A stretch of 64,000 nt of DNA from contig CAVTZY010000019.1 of the NCBI GenBank assembly GCA_963739235.1, positions 34,240 to 98,239 on the forward strand, read 5' to 3'. The first letter of the stretch is position 1. Each line of letters begins with the position of its first letter. A program made the translations under genes and the position numbers. Of the stretch, positions 8,128 through 16,109 are shown one piece after another. The DNA is from JAFNAG01 sp963739235 (GTDB lineage Bacteria > Acidobacteriota > UBA6911). The notes under the pieces were generated by a model that had not been told where the DNA came from, made no database searches, and saw nothing but the letters and a program-made list of their open reading frames with translations.

Positions 8128-8646
8128 ATGGGAATAGCAGAATTGAAGAGAGAGACGGGGATGGTTGCCCCGGAGCGGAGTGAAGGCGAGCGCAGCGAGC
8201 CTTCGCGTAGCGGAGGGGCAACCATCCCCTTGGCGGTGCCGGCGACCAAGGCCCCCGACATAGCCGACCCTGAGGTCGACAGCAAGGCAATACGGAGGCG
8301 TTTCTCCGCCAAATACAAGCGGCACATCCTGCTGGAAGCTGACGAGTGTGGACCCGGTGGAATTGCGGCGTTGATGCGGCGTGAAGGCCTGTATTCCTCC
8401 CACCTCACCACTTGGCGCAAGCAGCGCGAGACGGGAGAGATCGCCGGGCTGGAGCCCCGTAAGCGAGGCAAGAAGCCGGTTCCACGCAATCCCCTGGCCG
8501 GCGAAGTGGAACAATTGCGTCGTGAAACCCAGCGGCTGCAGAAACGCCTGCGGCAGGCCGAAACCATAATCGATGTCCAAAAAAAACTCTGCGATCTACT
8601 GGGGCTGACGGTTCCCCCGATCGAACAGAACGGGAGCGACGAATGA
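8128..8646 (+). CDS. IS3-family transposase OrfA, copy 2
   Basis: The translation is identical to the copy at 5306-5824: an N-terminal extension, a helix-turn-helix and a leucine-zipper-like tail. The A8 slippage run lies at 8579-8586. See copy 1 for the analysis. Confidence 0.85.
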   Translation: MGIAELKRETGMVAPERSEGERSEPSRSGGATIPLAVPATKAPDIADPEVDSKAIRRRFSAKYKRHILLEADECGPGGIAALMRREGLYSSHLTTWRKQRETGEIAGLEPRKRGKKPVPRNPLAGEVEQLRRETQRLQKRLRQAETIIDVQKKLCDLLGLTVPPIEQNGSDE

Positions 8647-9797
8647 TTGCCTGTCAGGAGCTGTCGACGGAGGTTGGGACCGTAGCCGCCTGCAGGTCGC
8701 TGGACATCGCCAGGCCGACGTTTTATCGCCGGCTTGAGACCAGGACCGAGGACACGCCCGTGCCTCGCCCTGCGCCACCGAGGGCTCTGAGCGTGCTCGA
8801 GCGGCAGGAAGTCCTGGACATCCTGCACACAGATCGCTTCGTCGATAAGGCACCGACTGAGGTCTATGCCACCCTGCTGGATGAGGGAATCTACCATTGT
8901 TCGGTTCGGACCATGTATCGCGTTTTGGACGAAGCGGGCGAGATCCGGGAGCGCCGCAATCAGGCCTGTCATCCCCAGTACAAAGCACCGGAGCTTCTGG
9001 CCACCGCTCCCAACCAGGTCTGGTCGTGGGACATCACGAAGCTGCTCGGCCCGGTGAAGTGGACGTACTTTTACCTGTATGTAATTATGGACCTTTTTAG
9101 CCGATACGTGGTCGGCTGGATGATTGCTCCCTGCGAGAGCAGCGCGCTCGCCAAGCGGCTCATTGCGGAAACGTGTGAGAAACAGAACGTGCTCCCAGGA
9201 CAACTGACGATTCATGCCGACCGTGGATCTTCGATGAAATCCAAGCCCGTGGCCTTGCTGCTGGCGGATCTTGGCATCACGAAGAGCCACAGCCGTCCGC
9301 ATGTGTCGGATGATAATCCGTATTCAGAATCACAGTTCAAGACCCTGAAGTATCGTCCGGATTTTCCGGACCGCTTCGGCTCCGCCCAGGATGGACGCTC
9401 TTTTTGCCAGGATTTCTTCCCCTGGTACAACTGCGAACATCGTCACAGCGGGATCGGACTGCTGACTCCGGAAATGGTCCATTATGGCAAAGCTGAAGCT
9501 GTGACCAGCCAACGGCGGATCGTTCTGGCCTCGGCTTTTGACGCCCATCCAGAACGGTTCGTCCGCGGCTTACCAGTGCCACCGTCATTGCCGGAAGCGG
9601 CCTGGATCAACAAACCAAAGGTCGAATCCAAGAAGAGCGTGCCCGCCGAAAATGTCCCAATTCTGGGGGTAGTAGGAGATGGGTTAGATGTGGATCGTCG
9701 ATCCTGGGGCATCCTGGACGGTGATATTTCCAGCCAGGCGGGTCAAGGTCTTGGAAACGACATTAAATTCGAGTCAGAGGTGTCTCAAAATCATTGA
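8643..9797 (+). CDS. IS3-family transposase OrfB, copy 2
   Basis: The 384-residue DDE transposase is identical to the copy at 5821-6975, with the same ATGA overlap to orfA and all catalytic residues present. It is therefore likely active. Confidence 0.92.
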   Translation: MIACQELSTEVGTVAACRSLDIARPTFYRRLETRTEDTPVPRPAPPRALSVLERQEVLDILHTDRFVDKAPTEVYATLLDEGIYHCSVRTMYRVLDEAGEIRERRNQACHPQYKAPELLATAPNQVWSWDITKLLGPVKWTYFYLYVIMDLFSRYVVGWMIAPCESSALAKRLIAETCEKQNVLPGQLTIHADRGSSMKSKPVALLLADLGITKSHSRPHVSDDNPYSESQFKTLKYRPDFPDRFGSAQDGRSFCQDFFPWYNCEHRHSGIGLLTPEMVHYGKAEAVTSQRRIVLASAFDAHPERFVRGLPVPPSLPEAAWINKPKVESKKSVPAENVPILGVVGDGLDVDRRSWGILDGDISSQAGQGLGNDIKFESEVSQNH

Positions 9798-9837
9798 CAA
9801 GTTCCGACATCGCTAAAACACTGGAGGGATTTAAAGA

Positions 9838-9885
9838 CGGGGAATGGGAACGGGGCGCGACGTCGCGCCCCGTTCCCATTCCCCG
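9838..9885. repeat. Perfect 48-bp palindrome without loop
   Basis: The arm CGGGGAATGGGAACGGGGCG with its GCGAC extension (9838-9861) is followed directly by its exact reverse complement (9862-9885). It could fold into a very stable hairpin or cruciform. It lies between IS3 copy 2 and the C-terminal remnant of an IS91-like transposase. It may be the subterminal hairpin of that element, a REP-type sequence, or a strong bidirectional transcription stop. Confidence 0.9.
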
Positions 9886-9961
9886 CGCCGGCACTCCCTT
9901 CCAGGCACACTTTCCCCCTCAGGTATGGCAACCGCCCTGGCCGGGAGCAGACCCAACCGTC

Positions 9962-10282
9962 TCACTCGGCCGCATCGGACCACCGGCTGATGTCCTCAAA
10001 CCTGGGAACGTCGGCATCGTAGCGTATCAATCTGTCGGGAGCCGGGGGCGGCGGGCGCTCGGGCCGGTCCCAGAGTCTTAGGTGGCGCAGGATTTTTTCC
10101 ATCACCGCGCCGTCGCCAATCAGGCTGATGATTTTCAGCGGGCCCAAGCAGAGAGGGCAAACCAGGGGGTCCGCTTCGTACACTTTCTTTATCAACCGTG
10201 CCCACGAGCTCCGCAGCCGGCGCGCGAACTCATCGGCGCTGAAGGAAAAATTAGCCGTAATTGCAGACTTTCCCGACTCCAA
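9962..10282 (-). pseudogene. C-terminal remnant of a second IS91-type transposase
   Basis: The frame ends with a C-terminal region typical of IS91/IS801-type transposases: RRLRSSWARLIKKVYEADPL, a CPLCLGPL knuckle, an EKILRHLRLWDRPE helix and a proline-rich tail. The catalytic HUH and Tyr parts are missing. It is not the same as the transposase at 22.7-24.4 kb, whose tail reads ILECLGLPSRPPP, so a second related element once lay here. Confidence 0.65.
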
Positions 10283-10332
10283 CCCACCGAGTGGGGCACA
10301 GTTGAGGAGCGTCCAAATCTATTCACCGGACG

Positions 10333-10728
10333 CTATTTCTGCTTCTGTTCCGCAATCAACTGAGCTACTTTCGAATCCTTTGTGACTGGTTCGACCAGCA
10401 CGATGTGATTGGCATTCAATATCATGATGTCCGGTGCATGCCACTCTTGACCTCGTCTGACAAGGACATTAGTGGTCTTTGTACTATCTACCGGACTGGG
10501 GACCGTCCGAACATAGTAGACCTCTCGGAGTACCGGATAAGCGGTTTCCAGACCTTCAAGCCTTCCGAAAAACACCTGACCGTTGGTCAGCAGCACCGCC
10601 TGATACTCTGTATTAAACTTTGGGGCAGCGCTCTGTCGGCCAGAGCACCCCGTATTGGTGATGCAAATCCAGATCACTAGTAGCAGCGCCAGTGCCCAAG
10701 CCGATATTGAAACGCCTGTTCGTCTCAT
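10333..10728 (-). CDS. Small putative lipoprotein
   Basis: The 131-residue protein starts MRRTGVSISAWALALLLVIW and has a cysteine directly after the hydrophobic core (CITNTGCSG), so it is a likely lipoprotein with a slightly unusual lipobox. The mature part contains YQAVLLTNGQVFFGRLEGLE and RRGQEWHAPDIMILNANHI, a compact beta-rich pattern that I recall from conserved Acidobacterial hypothetical proteins. Its ATG overlaps the stop of the upstream PEP-CTERM gene by 4 bases (ATGA), so the two are translationally coupled. The pairing suggests a role at the cell surface. Function unknown. Confidence 0.7.
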   Translation of the reverse strand: MRRTGVSISAWALALLLVIWICITNTGCSGRQSAAPKFNTEYQAVLLTNGQVFFGRLEGLETAYPVLREVYYVRTVPSPVDSTKTTNVLVRRGQEWHAPDIMILNANHIVLVEPVTKDSKVAQLIAEQKQK

Positions 10729-12053
10729 GACACCTCAGAAGAGCCTTTGCGGCTCTTACGTTTTCCAATAGCAACTGCGACGATTGCAGTCAGTCCGGAG
10801 CCTAGCAATACCAGACTGCCCGGTTCTGGGGTCACCTTAACCTCGAATGTGGGTCCTGTGAAACTGTCAAAGCCACCCAGGGTAAAGTTGGTATCATACG
10901 CGGAGATTGGGAAGTTGCCTAGGTCGTACGTCTCATTAAACAGTGGTCCGATGCTGCCGATGCCTGACACACCAAAATAACCGCCGTTAGCGTACACGTA
11001 TGGTGTAAGACTGAAACCTGTATCGTTAGAGAATAGCCCGTCCATGAAATATGTGGGGGTGATGTGAAGTGAAGTAACATCAAATGGAACGTTGATTTCC
11101 GGGCTTGGGCTTCCGGGATCGAAGAAAACAGTCTGTCCGGTCTCAGCCACATCCAGACGGATATGCACGTTCGGCATCAATGAAAAGTCCTGAAAAAGTC
11201 CGATATCGAGTCCGACCCCCGCCGAAAGGAGATTATAGTCAATGCCTTCCCATGAACCGCTAAGGGGAGGAAGGCCTAAGGCGCTAGTGGCAATATTCAC
11301 AATATTGGCGCTAAGGTCTATGAAGTCAGAAGTCCCGCTCGAAAGGATTGGCGGAGCTCCGTCTCCCGATGTGGAAATGTTGGGAATAGTCAGAGCGTAA
11401 TCTACATAGCCCCCAATGTCTCCAGAAGCCGGAACCTCGATTCCGAGTATGCGAAGTTCGCCATCGTTATTTCGATTGAGTGCGAGCAGTTCGGGATGTG
11501 CGTTTAGGTTTACGATGTTACCTCCAAACGAGGCGCAATCAACAAAACACAGTTGTCCTGTTGCACCAGCAAGAATCTCGAACACCAGGTCGGCATATGC
11601 TGAAAGGCTCGGCGAGGCGGTCGTCAGTAGTCCGGCTCCATAACCGGCGAGAGCGTTTGCGACGAAGGTTGTCTGTCCGAGGCCAGGATTCACCTCATCA
11701 GGAACGCTCAGGCCAATTTGAGTGGGCACGCTAGCGTTCACGGAGCCGCTGTTTACCTGGAATCCTAGATCAACGCCTATCCTGCCGGACGAATATGCAT
11801 TGAACTCCGCCCCATAACAGCCCAACCATCCACATCCTAGCGCATCCACGCCGCCGCTTTTATTCCAGCTTACCCCATAAAAATTGCTATAGTTAAATAT
11901 AAAAGCAGGTCCGGATCCCCACATGCTTTGATTGGATGTCTGGAAGGTGTGGGCAACGTTGATGTCCTCGGCAAAGCACGGGATGGCGATCATGAAGCTG
12001 AGGGCTAAGACACACAATCCTCCGATGATCCACTTCGAGAACTTAATCTCCAT
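10725..12053 (-). CDS. PEP-CTERM sorted surface protein
   Basis: The 442-residue protein has an N-terminal signal peptide (KFSKWIIGGLCVLALSFMIA, cleavage near PCFAED). A long Gly/Ser/Asn-rich extracellular part follows. The C-terminal sorting signal is PEPGSLVLLGSGLTAIVAVA followed by the basic anchor GKRKSRK. Such proteins are exported, cut by an exosortase and displayed or released outside the cell; no exosortase gene is in this window. AAAGGAGG stands 5 bases before the ATG. A 72-bp sequence also present near the second PEP-CTERM gene lies 40-110 bases upstream in its leader. Confidence 0.88.
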   Translation of the reverse strand: MEIKFSKWIIGGLCVLALSFMIAIPCFAEDINVAHTFQTSNQSMWGSGPAFIFNYSNFYGVSWNKSGGVDALGCGWLGCYGAEFNAYSSGRIGVDLGFQVNSGSVNASVPTQIGLSVPDEVNPGLGQTTFVANALAGYGAGLLTTASPSLSAYADLVFEILAGATGQLCFVDCASFGGNIVNLNAHPELLALNRNNDGELRILGIEVPASGDIGGYVDYALTIPNISTSGDGAPPILSSGTSDFIDLSANIVNIATSALGLPPLSGSWEGIDYNLLSAGVGLDIGLFQDFSLMPNVHIRLDVAETGQTVFFDPGSPSPEINVPFDVTSLHITPTYFMDGLFSNDTGFSLTPYVYANGGYFGVSGIGSIGPLFNETYDLGNFPISAYDTNFTLGGFDSFTGPTFEVKVTPEPGSLVLLGSGLTAIVAVAIGKRKSRKGSSEVS

Positions 12054-12089
12054 GTTACCTCCTTTGAAGCAAACGGTTGTAATGGTTAT

Positions 12090-12163
12090 GGAGTGCCGTG
12101 GTTGGCAGCTCGGGTGGCCTTCACCCGACTTACCTAATTCATTACTTCTTGCGATGCCTCCAC
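12090..12163 (-). promoter_or_regulatory. Conserved leader element upstream of PEP-CTERM gene, copy A
   Basis: On the minus strand it includes GGTAAGTCGGGTGAAGGCC and ACCCGAGCTGCC. A CGGGTG/CACCCG stem closes a small loop, followed by CCACGGCACTCC. Copy B at 12642-12713 is similar over about 72 bp, with changes that mostly keep the stem as G-U pairs. Its position in the 5' leader of a coding gene and the stem preservation suggest a structured RNA or a protein-binding regulatory site. It does not match a GEMM c-di-GMP riboswitch. Confidence 0.4.
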
Positions 12164-12403
12164 CGCAGAGAGTCTGAAGCTACCGTGTCAAGAGGACTGG
12201 AGGCAGAGATGGATTGTGCTACAATCAGCCGCTAAGTCACGCCACCTCCTATTCGCTTTAAGCAATTCGCGGGCCATGCTAGAAGAATGCATTCTTGCTC
12301 TGGTACGAATTAGCTTAAACTAATTGCATTTAAATAGCTTGGAAGGATTGATAGCGTGGTCGTGTTGTTGGACACGTAGGGCGACTCAAACAGAAACCTG
12401 TAA

Positions 12404-12433
12404 AGCCCTTCGACACAGTCATTTCGAAGGGCT
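12404..12433. terminator. Hairpin, possible terminator or attenuator
   Basis: AGCCCTTCGA and TCGAAGGGCT form a perfect 10-bp stem with a 10-base loop. Only a short T-run follows (TTT on the plus strand, TTTA on the minus strand), so termination would be weak. It lies in the 447-bp gap between the two PEP-CTERM genes, which otherwise holds only the repeated elements described here. Confidence 0.4.
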
Positions 12434-12619
12434 GTTTCATCATGGCCGGCGATGTTAGTAATTGTTAATGATGGCTCCGTGGAGTTGCGAGATTCGGCAT
12501 TGTCGGTTTTCTTTACACATTTAGTGAAAATCAGGGTGCGGGCCTGCGAGGGCTCAGACCTGCCCCGAGGCCAGGAGGGTTTGATCCGTCTCCAGTAGTG
12601 ATTTGATGAATCAACCAGC

Positions 12620-12649
12620 GGCACTCCCAGCAAATTCCTGAGAGTGCCG
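12620..12649 (-). terminator. Hairpin at the 3' end of the truncated PEP-CTERM gene
   Basis: GGCACTCTCAGG pairs with CCAGCAAAT-flanked GGGAGTGCC; the outer 7 base pairs are perfect. It starts inside the copy-B repeat element and overlaps the end of the open frame. A U-run is poor. Confidence 0.35.
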
Positions 12650-12713
12650 TGGCAGGCAAATCGGGCAACCTTCACCCGACTTACCCAATACACTATCTCC
12701 TGCGATGCAGCCG
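12642..12713 (-). repeat. Conserved PEP-CTERM-associated element, copy B
   Basis: Similar to 12091-12162 over the whole length (GAGTGCCGTGG, CCTTCACCCGACTTACC and TTGCGATGC/CTGCGATGC blocks). Here it lies at the 3' end of a PEP-CTERM gene, not in a leader. Confidence 0.5.
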
Positions 12714-13315
12714 TAACCGAGCAGACCGACCAGGCCGATGCCCAGCAAAGTAAGAGAAGATGGCTCAGGGACCGGCTCGGGTGAAAACGTGACATTTGAG
12801 AAGTGCCCATAGAGGTGCAATTGGTCCCCATCTTGTTCTCGCACAAATCCCATAGTGAAGTACAACGTTTCAAAGTCACTAAGATTGAGGCTGGTCGGTA
12901 TCGAGAAGTCATCAAATACCGCACCGTCGTGGTCCATTAAATTGAAATCGATAGTTGCGAACCACTCTGGACTCGCAAACCCGTGCGTAACAAAAAAGTT
13001 GTCCCAGCCAAACAGGCCATCATTGTCAACTATTAGACCACCACCAAATATCGTAGCGGGTAACGAAGCGGAGGGAAGGGATATTGTGCCCAGTGAGAAA
13101 ACGAAGTTCGATACAGAGTCAAGATAGATACCGGAATGGCCGTCAGACGAGATCCCAGTGAGTGGCGCGTCGGAGTTATAGCTGAAACCGCCAATGAACA
13201 AATCATTTATCGAAATATCCACGCCTTGGTAAAAGGACGAAGACGAAACATCACCGCCTGTCCAAGAATTGCATAATCCTTTCGCACTATAACTTTGAAT
13301 AATAGGCAATTGAAC

Positions 13316-13512
13316 GAATAGGAAAAACGAGCTGCATTGTGACACGCGGGTAAGGTGTTTTGCCTCGCTCGCTACTTCCGATATGGGGGTCTTATGTCAA
13401 CTTCCGGGCAAGTCGATCCCGAAATCCAGTCGGAATCACGTCCCCGCGAGGATTGTAATCCCAAAAGGGCCGTTGGGATGCGGGATTTTTTGACAACTCT
13501 TCCTATAGGCCG
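13316..13512 (-). mobile_element. IS91-family end remnant, copy 2 (197 bp)
   Basis: Identical to 22499-22695 and preceded by GAAC at 13312-13315, the IS91-type target. The match ends at 13512, before any transposase codon. It joins two unrelated broken genes: the 5'-less PEP-CTERM gene on the left and a TolB/TPR gene fragment on the right. This marks a deletion or one-ended transposition event. Confidence 0.85.
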
Positions 13513-14167
13513 AAGTCGCCCATTCCCTTGGCTAGTCCCACCGCGGCGTGCCCGTCGGGCAGCGCGTCATTCCGGCTGAGAGCCTCCATTGCCGCCGATT
13601 TGATCTTGAACAGAGCATCTTTCGGGTCCTTGAAGCCCCAGAGGGCGCTCGCGAAGTAGTACTCCGCCATCCCGGCATAGGCTGGCGCGTAGTCCGGGTC
13701 GAGTGCGATGGCCTGATCCAGATACTCCTTGCCCTTTGCGAGCGACTCCGGCGTCATCCTCCACACGCAATGGCGGCCCCTCAGAAATAAGTGGTAGGCT
13801 TCCACGTTTTCCGTGTGCGCTTTCACCAGGGACGGTCCCCCGCCAGCCGCACCCGCAGCTTCTCCACAATGGCCTGCGAGATCTCGTCCTGAATGGCGAA
13901 TACGTCCGTCATCTCCCGGTCGAAGCGCTGGCTCCACAGGTGGTACCCGTCGCTCGCTTTGACCAGCTGCGCCGTTACCCGGAGGCGATTGCCCGCCCTG
14001 CGCACACTCCCCTCCAGGATGTTCTCGACGTTGAGCCGCGCGCCGATTTCGCGCACGTCCTGCTCATTGCCGCGGAAGGCGAAGGCGGAGGTCCGCGCCA
14101 TCACCTGCAGCCCCGGCACCTGCGTCAGGGCGTCGATGATGTCCTCGGCCAAAAGGATAGGAAGCAC
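13513..14167 (-). pseudogene. TolB-like/TPR regulator fragment, frameshifted
   Basis: Two adjacent frames form one protein. The first holds a TolB N-terminal-like domain (LLAEDIIDALTQVPGLQVMA to REMTDVFAIQDEISQAIVEK). The second, after a frameshift near 13855, holds TPR units (LVKAHTENVEAYHLFLRGRH, LDPDYAPAYAGMAEYYFASA). In Acidobacteria this arrangement usually follows a protein kinase or winged-helix domain. Both ends are missing: the 5' end breaks off near 14155 and the 3' end runs into the IS91 remnant at 13512. A decayed fragment, surely not functional. Confidence 0.75.
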
Positions 14168-14212
14168 AAGCTGCCGTCGCCGCCGGGTGCGCCCCCCCTA
14201 CATCCTGTCTCC

Positions 14213-14300
14213 TCAACTTCCGATAAAGGGCTATATGTTAACTTCGACGGCTTGTGCCTCGCAAAACGCTGTTTTACCGCTGATGCGTGTCGCTGGTTAC
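14213..14300. repeat. Diverged IS91-end-like sequence
   Basis: CAACTTCCGATAAAGGGC and TATGTTAACTTC parallel CTACTTCCGATATGGGGG and TATGTCAACTTC of the IS91 ends, and a GGATTTTTTG block follows in both. The likeness is partial and judged by eye. The bases from 14301 to 14434 show nothing else. Confidence 0.35.
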
Positions 14301-14434
14301 GGATTTTTTGTGCACCTGAGCCTCATTGCAATAAAAGCTAGAGAATTTCCATGTGAAAAATATCCCGGCAGCTTTACTGTCCGGGGAAGCCGGGGACGCA
14401 CCGGGCTCCCCGCGCTGGTCCGCTGCGGCTCGTC

Positions 14435-14917
14435 CTAGGGCCCTTTGCGTACCACCTTCTCGGCCTCGTACAGCGGCATCCCGAGCGGTAGCGCTCCGCC
14501 CACGATCGCGCCAGGGCCAAGTCCGAAAACCAGCGCGCCGAACGGAGCCGCCTCGGATGCATGCGGGTGGGTGGAACGCGAATCAATGATTGTCAACCCC
14601 ACTGCGCCTACAGCCGCTCCAATCGCCATGCCCCACAGCGCGTGCTTCTTTCGGATGCCTGCGTACCGCACCCGGAAGACGTCCCCGCGCTCGATCGTCT
14701 GCAGTGCTCCTTCCTCTTGCACCGTAATCGAATCCGCGGTAATATTCGTCAGCTTACCTTCCACCACAACCGCGTTCATCCGCGTCACGGCCACGTTTTT
14801 CCCCAGGACGATGATCCGCTCCAATTCATCCCAAGACCGGTTCACCTCGCCTGCCGCCAAGTAGCCTGGAGCGGCAAGCCACAAGCAGATGAATGGAATA
14901 AGACACTTTCCTTTCAT
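14435..14917 (-). CDS. Exported protein with glycine-rich hydrophobic C-half, paralogue 1
   Basis: I take the ATG at 14917 as start because it opens a clean signal peptide (MKGKCLIPFICLWLAAPGYL, cut near AAG). The mature part first has a small beta domain (VTRMNAVVVEGKLTNITADS, ITVQEEGALQTIERGDVFRV). A Gly/Ala-rich hydrophobic stretch of the glycine-zipper type follows (WGMAIGAAVGAVGLTI, then GALVFGLGPGAIVGGALPLG). The same order of parts occurs in the gene at 15432-15917. It is probably a membrane-associated protein of the cell envelope. Function unknown. Confidence 0.7.
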   Translation of the reverse strand: MKGKCLIPFICLWLAAPGYLAAGEVNRSWDELERIIVLGKNVAVTRMNAVVVEGKLTNITADSITVQEEGALQTIERGDVFRVRYAGIRKKHALWGMAIGAAVGAVGLTIIDSRSTHPHASEAAPFGALVFGLGPGAIVGGALPLGMPLYEAEKVVRKGP

Positions 14918-15017
14918 TGAGTACCTCCGCAGCACACTGAACTTCTCCTATCCATGTAACTGCCAGCCCTGCGGAAAATGGACAATGATTCTGCGGTCCA
15001 AGGTTGCGGAGAGATGA

Positions 15018-15085
15018 GCTCATATAAGACAGGCGTATACTCGCAGAAAAATGTCCATTTCCCGATTGGCTTGCAGTTTTAGGAG
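15018..15085 (+). repeat. Dispersed upstream element, copy A
   Basis: AGAAAAATGTCCATTT, then CCGATTGGCTTGCAGTTTTA and AGCAGAG. Closely matched by copy B (minus strand, 20745-20812), and more loosely by copy C (21931-21992). All three lie just ahead of ADOP-permease or kinase genes. Confidence 0.6.
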
Positions 15086-15380
15086 CAGAGCGATCGCTCC
15101 CGAGGGCTTTGTTGGGATCGAATTGGGTGAACCTGCTAACGTCTGGATTCCCCTCATGATGGAAGGGACCGCCCGGCCACTATTCCCGGTTTTTGACAGC
15201 AGGGTGTTTTCCAGCCTGGCTGCTATCGGACGCCTTAAGCCCGGAATCGCCCTGGAGCAAGCCCAGGCGGGCCGTTCGCATCAATCCCTCAGCAGCCTTG
15301 CGACACGACTAGAGAATCAGCTCGTGCGGCAATTTGGCAAACGCCAGCGGGTGCGGACAGGACCCGCGAAATTCTGTTAG
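15051..15380 (+). pseudogene. Fragment of an ADOP-type ABC permease
   Basis: From about 15105 the frame encodes GFVGIELGEPANVWIPLMM and RVFSSLAAIGRLKPGIALEQ. This is the extracellular region of Acidobacterial ADOP permeases (MacB-like ABC transporter permease, FtsX-type). Only about 60 residues of the original gene remain, and the later part of the frame is unrelated. The N-terminal segment of another ADOP gene lies at 22147-22498, but the two do not overlap and need not be the same gene. Confidence 0.65.
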
Positions 15381-15431
15381 TCGAGTAGCCTCTTACTGGA
15401 ACTTGGTAACCTTCTTGAGGAGGGTTTGAGT

Positions 15432-15917
15432 ATGACTGGCTCGTGGATCGGGATTCTGCGCAAAGTCTTGCTGATTTGTATGCTGTTATGCGGAGGTGCA
15501 GGCCGGCTTTTTGCTGCCAAAGTGATTGAGCTCAAGTGGTCGGCACTGTCTCCAATTATTGGCGGGCACAATGTTGAAGTGGCGCTGCCGGACGGCAACG
15601 TTCTCAAAGGCAAGGTGCTCGAAGTTCTACCAGACGCTCTGGTTCTGGATGTCACCGAGTCGTTGGTGGAGAAGGCTTTCCCAAATGGGAAAACTGAAAT
15701 TCCACGCGCGCATGTTGTTGTTCTCAAGCTGATTTCATCCAACGCCGGTAAAGGTTCGGCGATCGGCGCCCTGGTGGGCATCCCTTTGGGTATTGCCAAC
15801 GGCGGGCTTCAGGGGGTGGGCAACGGAATAGGAACCGGCGTCTTTTGTGTCGGCTTAGGTGGTTTGATCGGCTGGGCTACCCATCATGCAACAATAATTA
15901 AGATACTTCCCGATTAG
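15432..15917 (+). CDS. Exported protein with glycine-rich hydrophobic C-half, paralogue 2
   Basis: ATG 15432 is preferred over the upstream TTG because GAGGAGGG ends 7 bases before it. The 161-residue protein has a signal peptide (ILRKVLLICMLLCGGAGRLF) and a beta domain (VEVALPDGNVLKGKVLEVLP). Two hydrophobic Gly-rich stretches follow (GSAIGALVGIPLGIANGG and GVFCVGLGGLIGWATHHA). The parts and their order match the gene at 14435-14917, so the two are probably distant paralogues. It probably sits in the envelope; function unknown. Confidence 0.72.
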   Translation: MTGSWIGILRKVLLICMLLCGGAGRLFAAKVIELKWSALSPIIGGHNVEVALPDGNVLKGKVLEVLPDALVLDVTESLVEKAFPNGKTEIPRAHVVVLKLISSNAGKGSAIGALVGIPLGIANGGLQGVGNGIGTGVFCVGLGGLIGWATHHATIIKILPD

Positions 15918-16109
15918 GTGCCCTGCCCCAGAGCCAAGCCGTTGCGTCCAGGGATTTGGCAGCCGTCGCCGGAATGCCGAGAATCAATAGCAGTAATTGC
16001 ATCAGCCACCTCCTCAGTCTGTGGCACTCGCAAGTAGCGTTATTCCCCGGAATTCATTTCACTCGTATCAGCACTCCGGATTCCCTACGTTTGCTGAAAA
16101 AAGACCGTG

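Larger units (their letters stand above)
8056..9806 (+). mobile_element. IS3-family insertion sequence, copy 2 (1,751 bp)
   Basis: By eye it is base-for-base identical to 5234-6984 and in the same orientation. It is flanked by its own 3-bp duplication ACA (8053-8055 and 9807-9809). Independent target duplications show two separate insertions, not one duplication of a larger segment. Confidence 0.93.
12611..13315 (-). pseudogene. PEP-CTERM protein, N-terminus removed by IS91 end
   Basis: The frame ends in a sorting signal (PVPEPSSLTLLGIGLVGLLG) preceded by a beta-rich, aromatic secreted-type domain. The signal peptide is missing: the open frame runs out into the IS91-family end starting at 13316. 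After the hydrophobic part the expected basic anchor is absent. Instead the frame reads GYGCIAGDSVLGKSGEGC through the copy-B repeat element, so the C-terminus may also be altered. It is a remnant of a second surface protein next to the intact one at 10.7-12.1 kb. Confidence 0.7.

Noticed and set aside
12090..12163. c-di-GMP (GEMM) riboswitch upstream of the PEP-CTERM gene
   Set aside because: The conserved GEMM blocks such as GGCAAACC and GACGCAAAGCC are missing, so I kept it as an unnamed element.
12310..12924. Minus-strand ORF of 204 residues
   Set aside because: It overlaps the PEP-CTERM remnant in another frame and runs through hairpins; composition is not protein-like.
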